In this document: positions 1 through 5,209 of the stretch, one piece after another
Layout: every line of letters begins with the position of its first letter
Position numbering within the stretch: the stretch's first letter is position 1
Assembly: GCA_015061765.1 (NCBI GenBank)
Contig: SUVZ01000295.1
Coordinates: forward strand, 1-5,327
DNA: 5,327 nt
Direction of reading: 5' to 3'
Source of the DNA: Lentisphaerota bacterium
GTDB taxonomy: Bacteria; Verrucomicrobiota; Kiritimatiellia; RFP12; UBA1067
Position numbers and translations under genes: made by a program
The notes under the pieces: model-generated
The model's database searches: none
What the model saw: the letters and a program-made list of their open reading frames with translations, nothing else
Told to the model about the DNA's origin: nothing

Positions 1-420
1 GGATTCTCCTTTGTCGCCAGTCAATATCGCATACCGCTCAACACGGATCATCCGTGCAGGGTTGATCTTGTCTTCTATAACTTTCTGCTCAAATGCTTTG
101 TCCTTATCGATCTCAAGCGCGGGATGGAAATGGTGAAGGGACGGGTCTCAATCAAGACGGACGGTGTTCAGCTTATGCAAAAAGTATTTTCGCCAGAAAC
201 CTCTCTGATTCGTCTTGCGGATTCGGCAGACCCTAGTGAACAAGATGTACAACGTGGATACATGTATATGTTTGCTGGGGGAATGTCAGCAATTCGAAAT
301 CCGAAGGCCCATGATAATATTGAAATTGATAAGAACGATGCTCTGCGGAAGCTATACTTTGCCAGCATGTTGATGTATAAACTTGATGAGGCTGAACGGC
401 GTAAGTGGATTTCGCCATAA
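1..420 (+). pseudogene. DUF1016 (YhcG-type) PD-(D/E)XK nuclease fragment fused to a TIGR02391/Ymh C-terminal domain; 5' end outside the window
   Basis: The frame is open from base 1 to TAA at 418-420, so the start lies upstream. The first 41 codons read like the catalytic part of DUF1016 nucleases (GFSFVASQYRI, then VDLVFYNFLLKCFVLIDLKRG), with a PD-(D/E)XK-like D at codon 22 and DLK at codons 37-39. In that family the text normally continues with a GQM.MYVNYYD-type helix. Here it switches abruptly to DGVQLMQKVFSP, GYMYMFAGGMSAIRNPKAHD and LYFASMLMYKLDEA, which is the C-terminal core of the TIGR02391 (Ymh) family, whose first helices are missing. DUF1016 proteins are predicted nucleases of defence and mobile regions; the Ymh domain has no settled role. 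The product is either a true fusion or, more likely, a deletion scar. An internal ATG at 124 could start a separate Ymh fragment, but no good ribosome site precedes it. Domain calls are from remembered motifs. Confidence 0.7.
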
Positions 421-462
421 TAAAGCGACAGGGTTTCGTGAGTATTATTGGGAGAACACAAA

Positions 463-801
463 ATGCGAAATGTTTTTCTGGAAACCATGGTTTTAAAACT
501 GCTGCACGAGCAGAGAAGGCCAATGTCTTTTTTGCAGGTGATGCATCGTGTGGAAATTGATGTGGCACAGCCGTATTTGACGCGGGACGAGTTGCTGGAG
601 ACTGTTCGGCGGTTGGAGGATTTGGGGTTGATTGTGGAGAGGAAAACCCTTTTGGGCTATGAGAGGTTTTCTCTCACAGAGAAGGGTGAACAGGCTTTTG
701 CCGAAACTGTCTTTGGCGCGGCAAGACGCGGTAATGATGGATTGTGTCATGGCGCAAAAGAAGGGATGTCAGATGGACAGCCCCTAGAAGTGGTGGAGTA
801 G
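463..801 (+). CDS. Small winged-helix DNA-binding-like protein (112 aa)
   Basis: Residues 1-80 look like a winged helix: LETMVLKLLHEQRRPMS (helix 1), TRDELLETVRRLEDLGLI (recognition-helix region) and a wing ending RFSLTEKGEQAF, a phrase typical of MarR/PadR-like and replication-type wHTH domains. The start at ATG 463 was chosen because GGGAGA (450-455) sits 7 bases upstream; an in-frame TTG at 448 has no such site. The last 30 residues (from about AARRGNDG) look unstructured, and the final VVE plus the TAG stop are supplied by the repeat that begins at 791, so the original C-terminus may have been replaced. It follows the chimeric nuclease gene by 42 bases and may share its transcript. A transcriptional regulator or a DNA-binding accessory of a defence module are both possible; the exact family is not recognised. 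Confidence 0.7.
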   Translation: MRNVFLETMVLKLLHEQRRPMSFLQVMHRVEIDVAQPYLTRDELLETVRRLEDLGLIVERKTLLGYERFSLTEKGEQAFAETVFGAARRGNDGLCHGAKEGMSDGQPLEVVE

Positions 802-937
802 AGACTATGGCGATGCCGCAGAGAGACGATGCGATAGAGGCGATCAAGCGACTTGACGCCTTGCTTGAGTATGCTGTCATGCATGGGGACGAGGAAGAGG
901 CCGAACGCATCCGCGAAGAGCTGCGCAGGCTGACGGA
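791..937 (+). repeat. Module-boundary direct repeat, copy 1 (full-length, uninterrupted)
   Basis: The match to the other copies starts at TGGTGGAGTAGAGACT (16 bases) directly before ATG 807 and runs to CTGACGGA at 937, after which copies 1 and 2 diverge. Over the first 49 bases copy 1 differs from copy 3 at two positions. The upstream flanks of the three copies are unrelated, so the left edge is sharp. It spans the end of the winged-helix gene and nearly all of the small MAMPQRDD gene. Confidence 0.85.
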
Positions 938-947
938 TGAAGTTTGA
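807..947 (+). CDS. Small charged helical protein of the MAMPQRD repeat (46 aa)
   Basis: The predicted protein starts MAMPQRDDAIEAIKRLDAL, continues as a charged heptad-like helix (EEEAERIREELRRL) and ends TDEV. It looks like a short amphipathic helix or coiled coil, without signal peptide, membrane segment or known catalytic motif. I do not recognise the family. GGAG at 795-798 lies 8 bases before ATG 807 and is part of the conserved repeat. An in-frame ATG at 744 would give 67 residues, but its extra part overlaps the winged-helix gene. Reading the same frame upstream, all three copies encode GGVET just before MAMPQRD, so the repeat may instead have been cut from a longer gene. That copy 2 keeps this frame through a 75-base net insertion supports translation. 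Function unknown; a small regulator or a partner of the neighbouring module is speculation. Confidence 0.55.
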   Translation: MAMPQRDDAIEAIKRLDALLEYAVMHGDEEEAERIREELRRLTDEV

Positions 948-960
948 CGGCAGATGACGT

Positions 961-987
961 TTGAAGGGCGCGGCAGTATGGTATAAT
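961..987 (+). promoter_or_regulatory. Candidate sigma70-type promoter for the AlbA_2 regulator gene
   Basis: A perfect TATAAT lies at 982-987, with a partial -35 TTGAAG at 961-966 and a short 15-base spacer. Transcription would begin near 994, leaving a leader of about 12 bases that contains the GAGGAGGA ribosome site (993-1000). The perfect -10 is persuasive; the short spacer and very short leader lower confidence. If real, this gene is expressed independently of the upstream genes. Confidence 0.4.
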
Positions 988-1005
988 CTGGCGAGGAGGA
1001 GCACT

Positions 1006-2454
1006 ATGATAACGAAAAGCGAATTGGAAAAACTGCTTGCGTCCACGGAGACGTACCGTGTCGAACGAACCAAGTCCACGACGGACAAGGACAAGTTCGG
1101 CGAGGCCGTCTGCGCGTTCGCGAACGACATGCCAGACTGTGGCAAGCCGGGTTATCTCTTCATCGGCGTTGACAACGAGGGGCATCCGTGTGGAATGAAG
1201 GCGACGGACGAGCTTCTGCAGAAGTTTGCGGCCATACGATCTGACGGGAACATATTGCCGATTCCGACGATTTCGGTTGACTCGTTCTCCCTGCCGGGCG
1301 GCGATGTGATTGCCGTGGAAGTGTTGCCGTCCGATCAGCCGCCGGTCAGATATCGCTGGCGCACATGGATTCGCATAGGGCCGCGCCGGGATATCGCTTC
1401 GCCTGCAGAAGAGACAATCCTTGCCGAGCGCAAGGCGCGGAATTTTACGACATTCGATGCCCGGCCATGCTTTGGTGCTTCGCTTGACGATATCGACCTC
1501 GACCTCTTCCTTCACGATTATCTGCCCAAGGCCGTGGACGCGGAAATCCTTGCTGCCGACGACCGTCCAATTGAACGCAAAATGGAATCCCTCAGGTTCT
1601 TCAACAGCGCGTATGGTCTGCCCACAAACGCCGCCGTCTTGCTCTTTGGCAAAGACCCTCGCCGATTCTTCCCTGGCGCATACGTCCAATATGTAAGCTT
1701 CGGCGGGCGCGACAAGGCAGCTACCATCCTGAACGAACATCCTTTCAAGGGGCCGATTGTTCGAATGCTCGCGCAGATAGACCTCTTCATTGAAACGACA
1801 ATTGCGCGGAAGCGCCCTGTATTCGTGACCGCATTGCGGGAAGAGACCCGCACCGACTATCCCAAAGGCGCGATACGCGAACTTGTGATGAACGCCATCA
1901 TGCACCGCGACTACCAAGGTAATGCGCCGATTCACTTCTACCAGTATGCGGATCGCCTCGAAATCGTCAATCATGGCGGGCTCTATGGACGGGCGAGGCC
2001 CGAGAACTTCCCGAACGTCAGCGACTACCGGAACCCGATAATCGCCGAAGCCATGAAGGTGCTAGGCTACGTCAACTGCTACAATCGCGGCATCAACATG
2101 GTGCAGGGCGAGCTTGAGGCAAACGGCAATGGCAAGGCGGAGTTCTCGTTCAAGTTGATTACGGCGTTCGAAGCCAAAGTTGCCAAGGCTAGGCAACATC
2201 AGGAACTTGACCTGTCTAAACAGGATAGTAGCATGAAAAGTAGCATGAAAAGTAGCATGAAAAGTGAGGATCGGCTACTGCTTGTGCTGAAAGATGATCA
2301 AACTATGTCCTTGCCCAAAATGGCCGAAGCGATTGGTTTGTCCGTTGCGGGAGTACGCAAGGTGCTGGATAGGCTGAGAGCGTCTGGACGTATTCGTCGA
2401 ATCGGACCGGATAAAGGCGGGCATTGGGAAGTGATTGATGTCGAGGCAAAGTAA
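1006..2454 (+). CDS. AlbA_2 (Schlafen-like) / GHKL-ATPase-type putative transcriptional regulator (482 aa, COG2865-like)
   Basis: This is a full-length member of the widespread COG2865-type family. Residues 14-130 form the Schlafen AlbA_2 domain (FGEAVCAFANDMP, GKPGYLFIGVDNEG, LPSDQPPVRYRWRTWIRIGPR). Residues 285-370 carry the GHKL-like ATP-binding part: YPKGAIRELVMNAIMHRDY (N-box-like E..xNAxxHRDY), DRLEIVNHGGLYG, then YRNPIIAEAMK and NRGI. A linker of three SSMK repeats (about 408-420) leads to a C-terminal winged helix (430-475, SLPKMAEAIGLSVAGVRKVL). ATG 1006 was chosen because GAGGAGGA ends 5 bases before it and the family N-terminus begins close to it. Such proteins are predicted DNA-binding, ATP-dependent regulators common in accessory islands; targets are unknown. 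No frameshift or missing motif was seen. It is more GC-rich than the TIR and nuclease genes and lies between repeat copies 1 and 2. Confidence 0.9.
   Translation: MITKSELEKLLASTETYRVERTKSTTDKDKFGEAVCAFANDMPDCGKPGYLFIGVDNEGHPCGMKATDELLQKFAAIRSDGNILPIPTISVDSFSLPGGDVIAVEVLPSDQPPVRYRWRTWIRIGPRRDIASPAEETILAERKARNFTTFDARPCFGASLDDIDLDLFLHDYLPKAVDAEILAADDRPIERKMESLRFFNSAYGLPTNAAVLLFGKDPRRFFPGAYVQYVSFGGRDKAATILNEHPFKGPIVRMLAQIDLFIETTIARKRPVFVTALREETRTDYPKGAIRELVMNAIMHRDYQGNAPIHFYQYADRLEIVNHGGLYGRARPENFPNVSDYRNPIIAEAMKVLGYVNCYNRGINMVQGELEANGNGKAEFSFKLITAFEAKVAKARQHQELDLSKQDSSMKSSMKSSMKSEDRLLLVLKDDQTMSLPKMAEAIGLSVAGVRKVLDRLRASGRIRRIGPDKGGHWEVIDVEAK
2227..2265 (+). repeat. 12-bp in-frame tandem repeat (AGTAGCATGAAA x3 plus AGT)
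   Basis: Three exact copies of AGTAGCATGAAA plus three further bases encode SSMK-SSMK-SSMK-S in the linker between the ATPase part and the C-terminal winged helix. The unit is a multiple of three, so slippage would change linker length without breaking the frame. Members of this family often have short repeated linkers of this style at the same place. Confidence 0.9.
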
Positions 2455-2506
2455 AGAATGGCACGAAAGGATGATAGAGTGACAGACCCAATTGGCGGAG
2501 TAGGTG

Positions 2507-2728
2507 TGGTGGAGTAGAGACTATGGCGATGCCGCAGAGAGATGGTACGATAGAGGCAATAAAACGGCTGGATGCTTTGCTTGAATATGCCGTCATGCAT
2601 ATTCGCCTGCGCCGAAGGCGTCAGGTTGCCCGAAGGAGCGTAGCGACTGAGCCACGAAGTGGGTGCAAGCAGCCGAGCGACGAAGCCGAGACCGAGCGTC
2701 TCCGCGAAGAACTGCGCAAGCTGACGGA
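2507..2728 (+). repeat. Module-boundary direct repeat, copy 2 (interrupted by a 78-base insert)
   Basis: TGGTGGAGTAGAGACT at 2507-2522 precedes ATG 2523 exactly as in copy 1. Homology continues to CATGCAT at 2600, is interrupted by 2601-2678, resumes at GACGAAGCCGAG and ends at CTGACGGA (2728). Differences from copy 1 outside the insert are largely third-base or conservative codon changes, suggesting the frame has been under selection. Copies 1 and 2 bracket the AlbA_2 regulator gene in direct orientation. Confidence 0.85.
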
Positions 2729-2810
2729 ATCGGCTCGGTTAGCTACTCTTCGCGATTTTCTTCTCCCGTTGTTGATGAACGGTCAGGTGAAGATAGGAGA
2801 TGTAGAATGA
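2523..2810 (+). CDS. Chimeric MAMPQRD protein: helix + hairpin-element insert + HsdS-like C-terminal tail (95 aa)
   Basis: Residues 1-26 (MAMPQRDGTIEAIKRLDAL...VMH) match the 46-residue protein at 807-947. Residues 27-52 are a basic, Arg-rich stretch encoded by the inserted hairpin element. Residues 53-67 (DEAETERLREELRKL) return to the family. The ending is new: where copy 1 stops, this copy continues with ARLATLRDFLLPLLMNGQV, which resembles the C-terminal tail of type I restriction specificity subunits (HsdS, typically LRD.LLPKLMSGE). It therefore probably contains an hsdS remnant joined at a short shared LRxLT segment. The start is ATG 2523 with GGAG 8 bases upstream inside the repeat. 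Its TGA overlaps the TIR start (ATGA, 2807-2810), so its translation would feed ribosomes to the TIR gene. It may be a working leader ORF or just a scar. No function is claimed. Confidence 0.55.
   Translation: MAMPQRDGTIEAIKRLDALLEYAVMHIRLRRRRQVARRSVATEPRSGCKQPSDEAETERLREELRKLTESARLATLRDFLLPLLMNGQVKIGDVE
2601..2678 (+). mobile_element. 78-base hairpin-rich palindromic (REP/RPE-like) insertion within a coding frame
   Basis: Aligned with copy 1, these 78 bases replace GGG (885-887), a net gain of 75 bases or 25 codons with no frame change. The insert contains two GAA-looped hairpins: CCTG-CGCC (2606-2613) pairing with GGCG-T-CAGG (2617-2625, one bulged base), and CCAC (2652-2655) with GTGG (2659-2662). 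TTGCCC (2626-2631) can also pair with GGGTGCAA (2661-2668). This resembles miniature palindromic repeats such as the Rickettsia palindromic elements, which insert in frame within genes. Only one copy is in the window, so mobility is inferred. Confidence 0.55.
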
Positions 2811-3502
2811 CTGAGTTTGAGGAGTTTCAACGGTTGTCGGCGGCTGGTGATGCTGACCGATTGGCGGCGTTTCAGGCACATTCTGCTTATGATTTTAGCA
2901 GGATAAGTGATAGTATTCATGCGATGAATGAAGCCGCTCGTAAGGAAAATGAATTGAAACGTAAGGCGGCGTTGGCTACGATTGAGCTGAATGAATCGAC
3001 AAAACAACAGAATCAGATGCTCCGTGCGCAATTGGAGAAGATGATGGTGGCAAGACGAGTGTCAGAACGATACGAGTATGATGTCTTTGTCTCGCATGCG
3101 AATGCGAACAAGCAAAGCTTTGTTGATTCGTTGTATGAGCAGCTTAATCGTCTGCGCATTCGAATTTGGTATGACTCGACTGAGATTGATTGGGGCGATG
3201 GCTTAAAGGAGAAGATTCAAGAAGGGCTGTCGAAATGCCGATTCGGCATTGTCATTCTTTCGCCGGAGTTTATTGATCGCAAGTGGACGAATCAGGAACT
3301 AACTGAATTGTTGACACGTCAAAATGAGTCTCGCGAAAAGGTTGTTCTGCCGTTGCTTTATAATCTGACGGTTGATGAGATGAAAGCTCAATACCCAGTT
3401 CTTGAAAACATCAAGGCACGTTTGGTGAGAAACGACGAAGATGCCAAGGATGTCGTTATCGATTTTGCACGGATTCTTATTCGTTCGTTAAAGTTTGTGT
3501 AA
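2807..3502 (+). CDS. Coiled-coil + TIR-domain protein (231 aa), putative NAD-targeting immune protein
   Basis: Residues about 38-85 form a charged, Lys/Glu-rich helix likely to be a coiled coil (NEAARKENELKRKAALATIE). Residues about 89-205 are a TIR domain: YEYDVFVSHANANKQSFVD (first strand and box 1), IRIWYDSTEIDWGDGL (the WYD...WGDGL segment of bacterial TIRs), FGIVILSPEFIDRKWTNQEL and KVVLPLLYNLTVDEM. The Glu of WTNQEL (E164) is at the usual catalytic position of NAD-hydrolysing TIR domains. Bacterial TIR proteins act in anti-phage systems (for example Thoeris) by depleting NAD or making cyclic-ADP-ribose-type signals; which this one does cannot be told. The start at 2807 has AGGAGA (2795-2800) 6 bases upstream and overlaps the previous stop by ATGA; an upstream ATG at 2663 would run through the insert element in another frame. 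The next gene starts 12 bases after the stop, so the two are probably co-transcribed. Confidence 0.88.
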   Translation: MTEFEEFQRLSAAGDADRLAAFQAHSAYDFSRISDSIHAMNEAARKENELKRKAALATIELNESTKQQNQMLRAQLEKMMVARRVSERYEYDVFVSHANANKQSFVDSLYEQLNRLRIRIWYDSTEIDWGDGLKEKIQEGLSKCRFGIVILSPEFIDRKWTNQELTELLTRQNESREKVVLPLLYNLTVDEMKAQYPVLENIKARLVRNDEDAKDVVIDFARILIRSLKFV

Positions 3503-3514
3503 TGGATACGCGTT

Positions 3515-4858
3515 ATGTCTGATATTAGCAGTTTGGGTGATGTCCGAGAAAAGGAGCTGTATGAAGCGTTGATTAGGCGTTTCGGACGGAATTGTGTGTA
3601 TCATTCACCCAAAATCCATGTCCATGGACAAGAAAAAGAACTTGGAGATGTTGTTGTCCTTGCCCTCCCGTATATGATTGTCTTTCAAGCAAAGTGGAAG
3701 CAGATGACGAGTGATGATCTTAATAGCGAGAAAGGAGAGGTGTATAGAAAGCGTTTGATTAAGACACTGCAAGAGGCTACAGGGCAGTTTAAGGAATTAG
3801 CAGTTTCATTGCATCAAAAGATGTCTGTTGGGCTTCCGCAAGTTTGGATCCCGAATAGTAATGATATGTATCAATTTCCGTTGGATTTGGTGGCGCATGT
3901 AGTTCCTGTCGTCGTTGTCGATTTCAATGATAAGAAGTATGACGATCCAGAGGAGAGATTTGGCGATATTCCGCCGGTCGTAACGGAAGTGCCGGCGCAG
4001 ATTAAAAGTTGGGGTATTGTGCATAGCTTTCTTTTGCGCGACTTCTACAGAATTCTTGATCAACTATTTACTGTCGGCGATTTGTTATATTGGCTTCAAG
4101 AACGTGAGCGACTGATTGCCGGGAAGAAACGCGCAATTATTGGGTATGGTGAACTCACGCTTTTTGCTATCTATTTAACCAATTACCCACTTTGGCAAAA
4201 GCTGTTTGAGGCGGATTGTGTATTAATAACTGATAGCGATTGTTTCGAGCGAGCAACAAAAGATTGGTCTAAAGATTTTGTGAAGAGGCAGGAGATATTC
4301 GGGCAAAGAAGTTTCTTGGATGCGATAGATGATACAATGGTTCGCTCTCTTTCAATGGTTGAAGGAGTAGATCGAAACGAAGCGATTCTCTCATATCTTT
4401 CATGTCAGGGAAGGTTGCTTTGTTGCACGGCAAAAACAAAGCGCATGATGTCACAGAAGTTCAATTCACATCTTCATTCTTTCAGAAAGAATGGAAAAGC
4501 ATTCTGTGGTTCATTTGCAATTTCGAGCGAGCCGATGCCATTGATGGAAACGGCATTTTATCTTGGGGTGGCTCCTTATGATTCGGAAGAAGACGCATTA
4601 GAATACTGCGCAAGGGCCTATGGCCGTACGCTTGCGGTGCTGCGGGATCATGGATTGGATAAAACGACAGATGAGGTACTTGTTTTGTTTGTGCAAAGTG
4701 AGACTCATCAGGTGTTTTGTCTTTTAAGGAGGGTGGGCTCAATGGATTATAGCTTTGCCCCTGATGAGGAAATTGTAAGTCAGGAGATGTATTCTCAAGC
4801 CAAGCAAAAAATGAATTTGTCGGAGTGGGATGTTGTTCATGGACGGCGAGATGTTTGA
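3515..4858 (+). CDS. Unrecognised protein with N-terminal Mrr-like PD-(D/E)XK nuclease signature (447 aa)
   Basis: The first ~65 residues resemble a restriction-endonuclease fold: an N-terminal helix with glutamates (REKELYEALIRRFG), then EKELGDVVVLALPYMIVFQAKWK. D45 followed 13 residues later by Q58-A-K60 fits the D...QxK variant of the PD-(D/E)XK catalytic motif seen in Mrr-type nucleases. The remaining ~380 residues are not recognised. They look globular and soluble (ITDSDCFERATKDWSKDF; GVAPYDSEEDALEYCARAYG), without membrane segments or signal peptide. The start at 3515 lacks a strong ribosome site (only GGA at 3504-3506), which suggests coupling to the TIR gene ending 12 bases earlier. 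Pairing with a TIR protein suggests a two-gene defence unit in which this protein is the effector or a regulatory partner; that is inference. It could also be an inactive nuclease-fold sensor. The reading frame is intact and complete. Confidence 0.75.
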   Translation: MSDISSLGDVREKELYEALIRRFGRNCVYHSPKIHVHGQEKELGDVVVLALPYMIVFQAKWKQMTSDDLNSEKGEVYRKRLIKTLQEATGQFKELAVSLHQKMSVGLPQVWIPNSNDMYQFPLDLVAHVVPVVVVDFNDKKYDDPEERFGDIPPVVTEVPAQIKSWGIVHSFLLRDFYRILDQLFTVGDLLYWLQERERLIAGKKRAIIGYGELTLFAIYLTNYPLWQKLFEADCVLITDSDCFERATKDWSKDFVKRQEIFGQRSFLDAIDDTMVRSLSMVEGVDRNEAILSYLSCQGRLLCCTAKTKRMMSQKFNSHLHSFRKNGKAFCGSFAISSEPMPLMETAFYLGVAPYDSEEDALEYCARAYGRTLAVLRDHGLDKTTDEVLVLFVQSETHQVFCLLRRVGSMDYSFAPDEEIVSQEMYSQAKQKMNLSEWDVVHGRRDV

Positions 4859-4907
4859 TTTGTGTGAATTGGAAATAATTGCTATCTATGGGGACAACAA
4901 GACCTTA

Positions 4908-4930
4908 GTATAGGATTGAGTGTATAGGAT
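4908..4930 (+). repeat. Short direct repeat GTATAGGAT x2 just upstream of repeat copy 3
   Basis: GTATAGGAT occurs at 4908-4916 and 4922-4930 with a 5-base spacer, in the gene-free 90 bases (4859-4948) between the nuclease gene and the third MAMPQRD start. The second copy abuts repeat copy 3. It could be an operator half-site pair, a -10-like duplication or a target-site scar. I saw no convincing promoter or intrinsic terminator in these 90 bases. Confidence 0.35.
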
Positions 4931-4932
4931 GA

Positions 4933-4981
4933 TGGTGGAGTAGAGACTATGGCGATGCCGCAGAGAGACGATACGATTGAG
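4933..4981 (+). repeat. Module-boundary direct repeat, copy 3 (5' part only)
   Basis: The same 16-base leader TGGTGGAGTAGAGACT precedes ATG 4949, and homology with copies 1 and 2 ends at GAG 4981, only 11 codons into the small gene. Over 49 bases it has two differences from copy 1 and three from copy 2. Copies 2 and 3 bracket the TIR + nuclease pair in direct orientation. Confidence 0.85.
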
Positions 4982-5011
4982 ACATGCTGGAGCAAATACA
5001 GCTTGCACTAA
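4949..5011 (+). pseudogene. Truncated MAMPQRD gene (first 11 codons, then unrelated sequence)
   Basis: The frame reads MAMPQRDDTIE, then departs from the family (TCWSKYSLH) and stops at TAA 5009-5011 after 20 codons. The conserved SD and start are retained. The break at 4981/4982 marks a recombination junction, with AlbA_2-type sequence following. Confidence 0.7.
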
Positions 5012-5025
5012 AAAGAGGAACGCGC

Positions 5026-5148
5026 ATGGATACAGACAAGTTCAAGAATGATCTGATGATTGGCGAGACGTCGTCAATTGAATTCAAGCGGTTCGAAATG
5101 GCATGTCTTGTGGTAAAACATCCAGTGAAGGTGCGGTATGACACTTGA
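5026..5148 (+). pseudogene. N-terminal fragment of an AlbA_2 (Schlafen-type) protein (40 aa remnant)
   Basis: ATG 5026 has GAGGA (5015-5019) 6 bases upstream. The first ~22 residues (MDTDKFKNDLMIGETSSIEF, then KR) match how many AlbA_2-domain proteins begin, where a short helix leads to GE..xIEFKR. The domain should continue for about 100 residues with a CAFAN.xGG-type core, but the reading changes to an unrelated FEMACLVVKHPVKV and stops at 5146-5148. The frame also extends upstream to ATG 4984 without improving the match. Best read as the preserved start of a deleted gene, similar in kind, though not in N-terminal sequence, to the intact regulator at 1006-2454. Confidence 0.55.
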
Positions 5149-5209
5149 AGAACCTAAGAAACAGATTGCCGACGATGAGAGTGAGATGATGGAGGTGAAA
5201 CATGCGTAG
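5138..5209 (+). pseudogene. Second AlbA_2-type N-terminal fragment (23 aa)
   Basis: The product begins MTLEEPKKQIADDESEMMEV, followed by K, H, A and a stop. The pattern (start helix, then DESExxEVK) is typical of another AlbA_2 subgroup that normally continues ...TTGxxxxA...LCAFLN. It ends 21 residues in, at the point where the SD of the next gene (GGAGGTG, 5191-5197) begins. AAGG at 5128-5131 could serve as its own SD. It overlaps the previous remnant at its 5' end and the DUF1016-like start at its 3' end. It is either a gene-start fossil or, less likely, a translated leader peptide for the next gene. Confidence 0.45.

Noticed and set aside
448..462. TTG start for the winged-helix gene
   Set aside because: It would use the GGGAGA ribosome site as coding sequence; ATG 463 is correctly spaced from that site.
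744..806. Upstream in-frame ATG that would lengthen the first MAMPQRDD protein to 67 residues
   Set aside because: The added residues are not shared by the other repeat copies before GGVET and overlap the winged-helix gene, whereas ATG 807 has a conserved SD.
877..1974. Long (365 aa) minus-strand reading frame opposite the AlbA_2 regulator
   Set aside because: It lies antisense to a well-supported gene, has a Cys/Arg-rich composition typical of shadow frames, and shows no recognisable motif or good start site.
2458..2517. 19-codon ORF (MARKDDRVTDPIGGVGVVE) between the AlbA_2 gene and repeat copy 2
   Set aside because: It is open and ends on the repeat-supplied stop, but has only a weak ribosome site and no counterpart before the other copies, so it is not supported as a gene.
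2601..2690. Integron attC-like recombination site
   Set aside because: The hairpins lack paired R/L boxes and a GTTRRRY core, only one of the three repeat copies has the insert, and no integrase gene is in the window.
2663..2806. Longer TIR protein starting at ATG 2663
   Set aside because: The extra 48 residues would be read out of frame through the inserted element and the HsdS-like tail, and ATG 2807 has a strong AGGAGA site at ideal spacing.
4859..4948. Possible terminator or promoter downstream of the nuclease gene
   Set aside because: No stem followed by a T-run is visible, and the TATAGGAT-like boxes have no convincing -35 partner at proper spacing.
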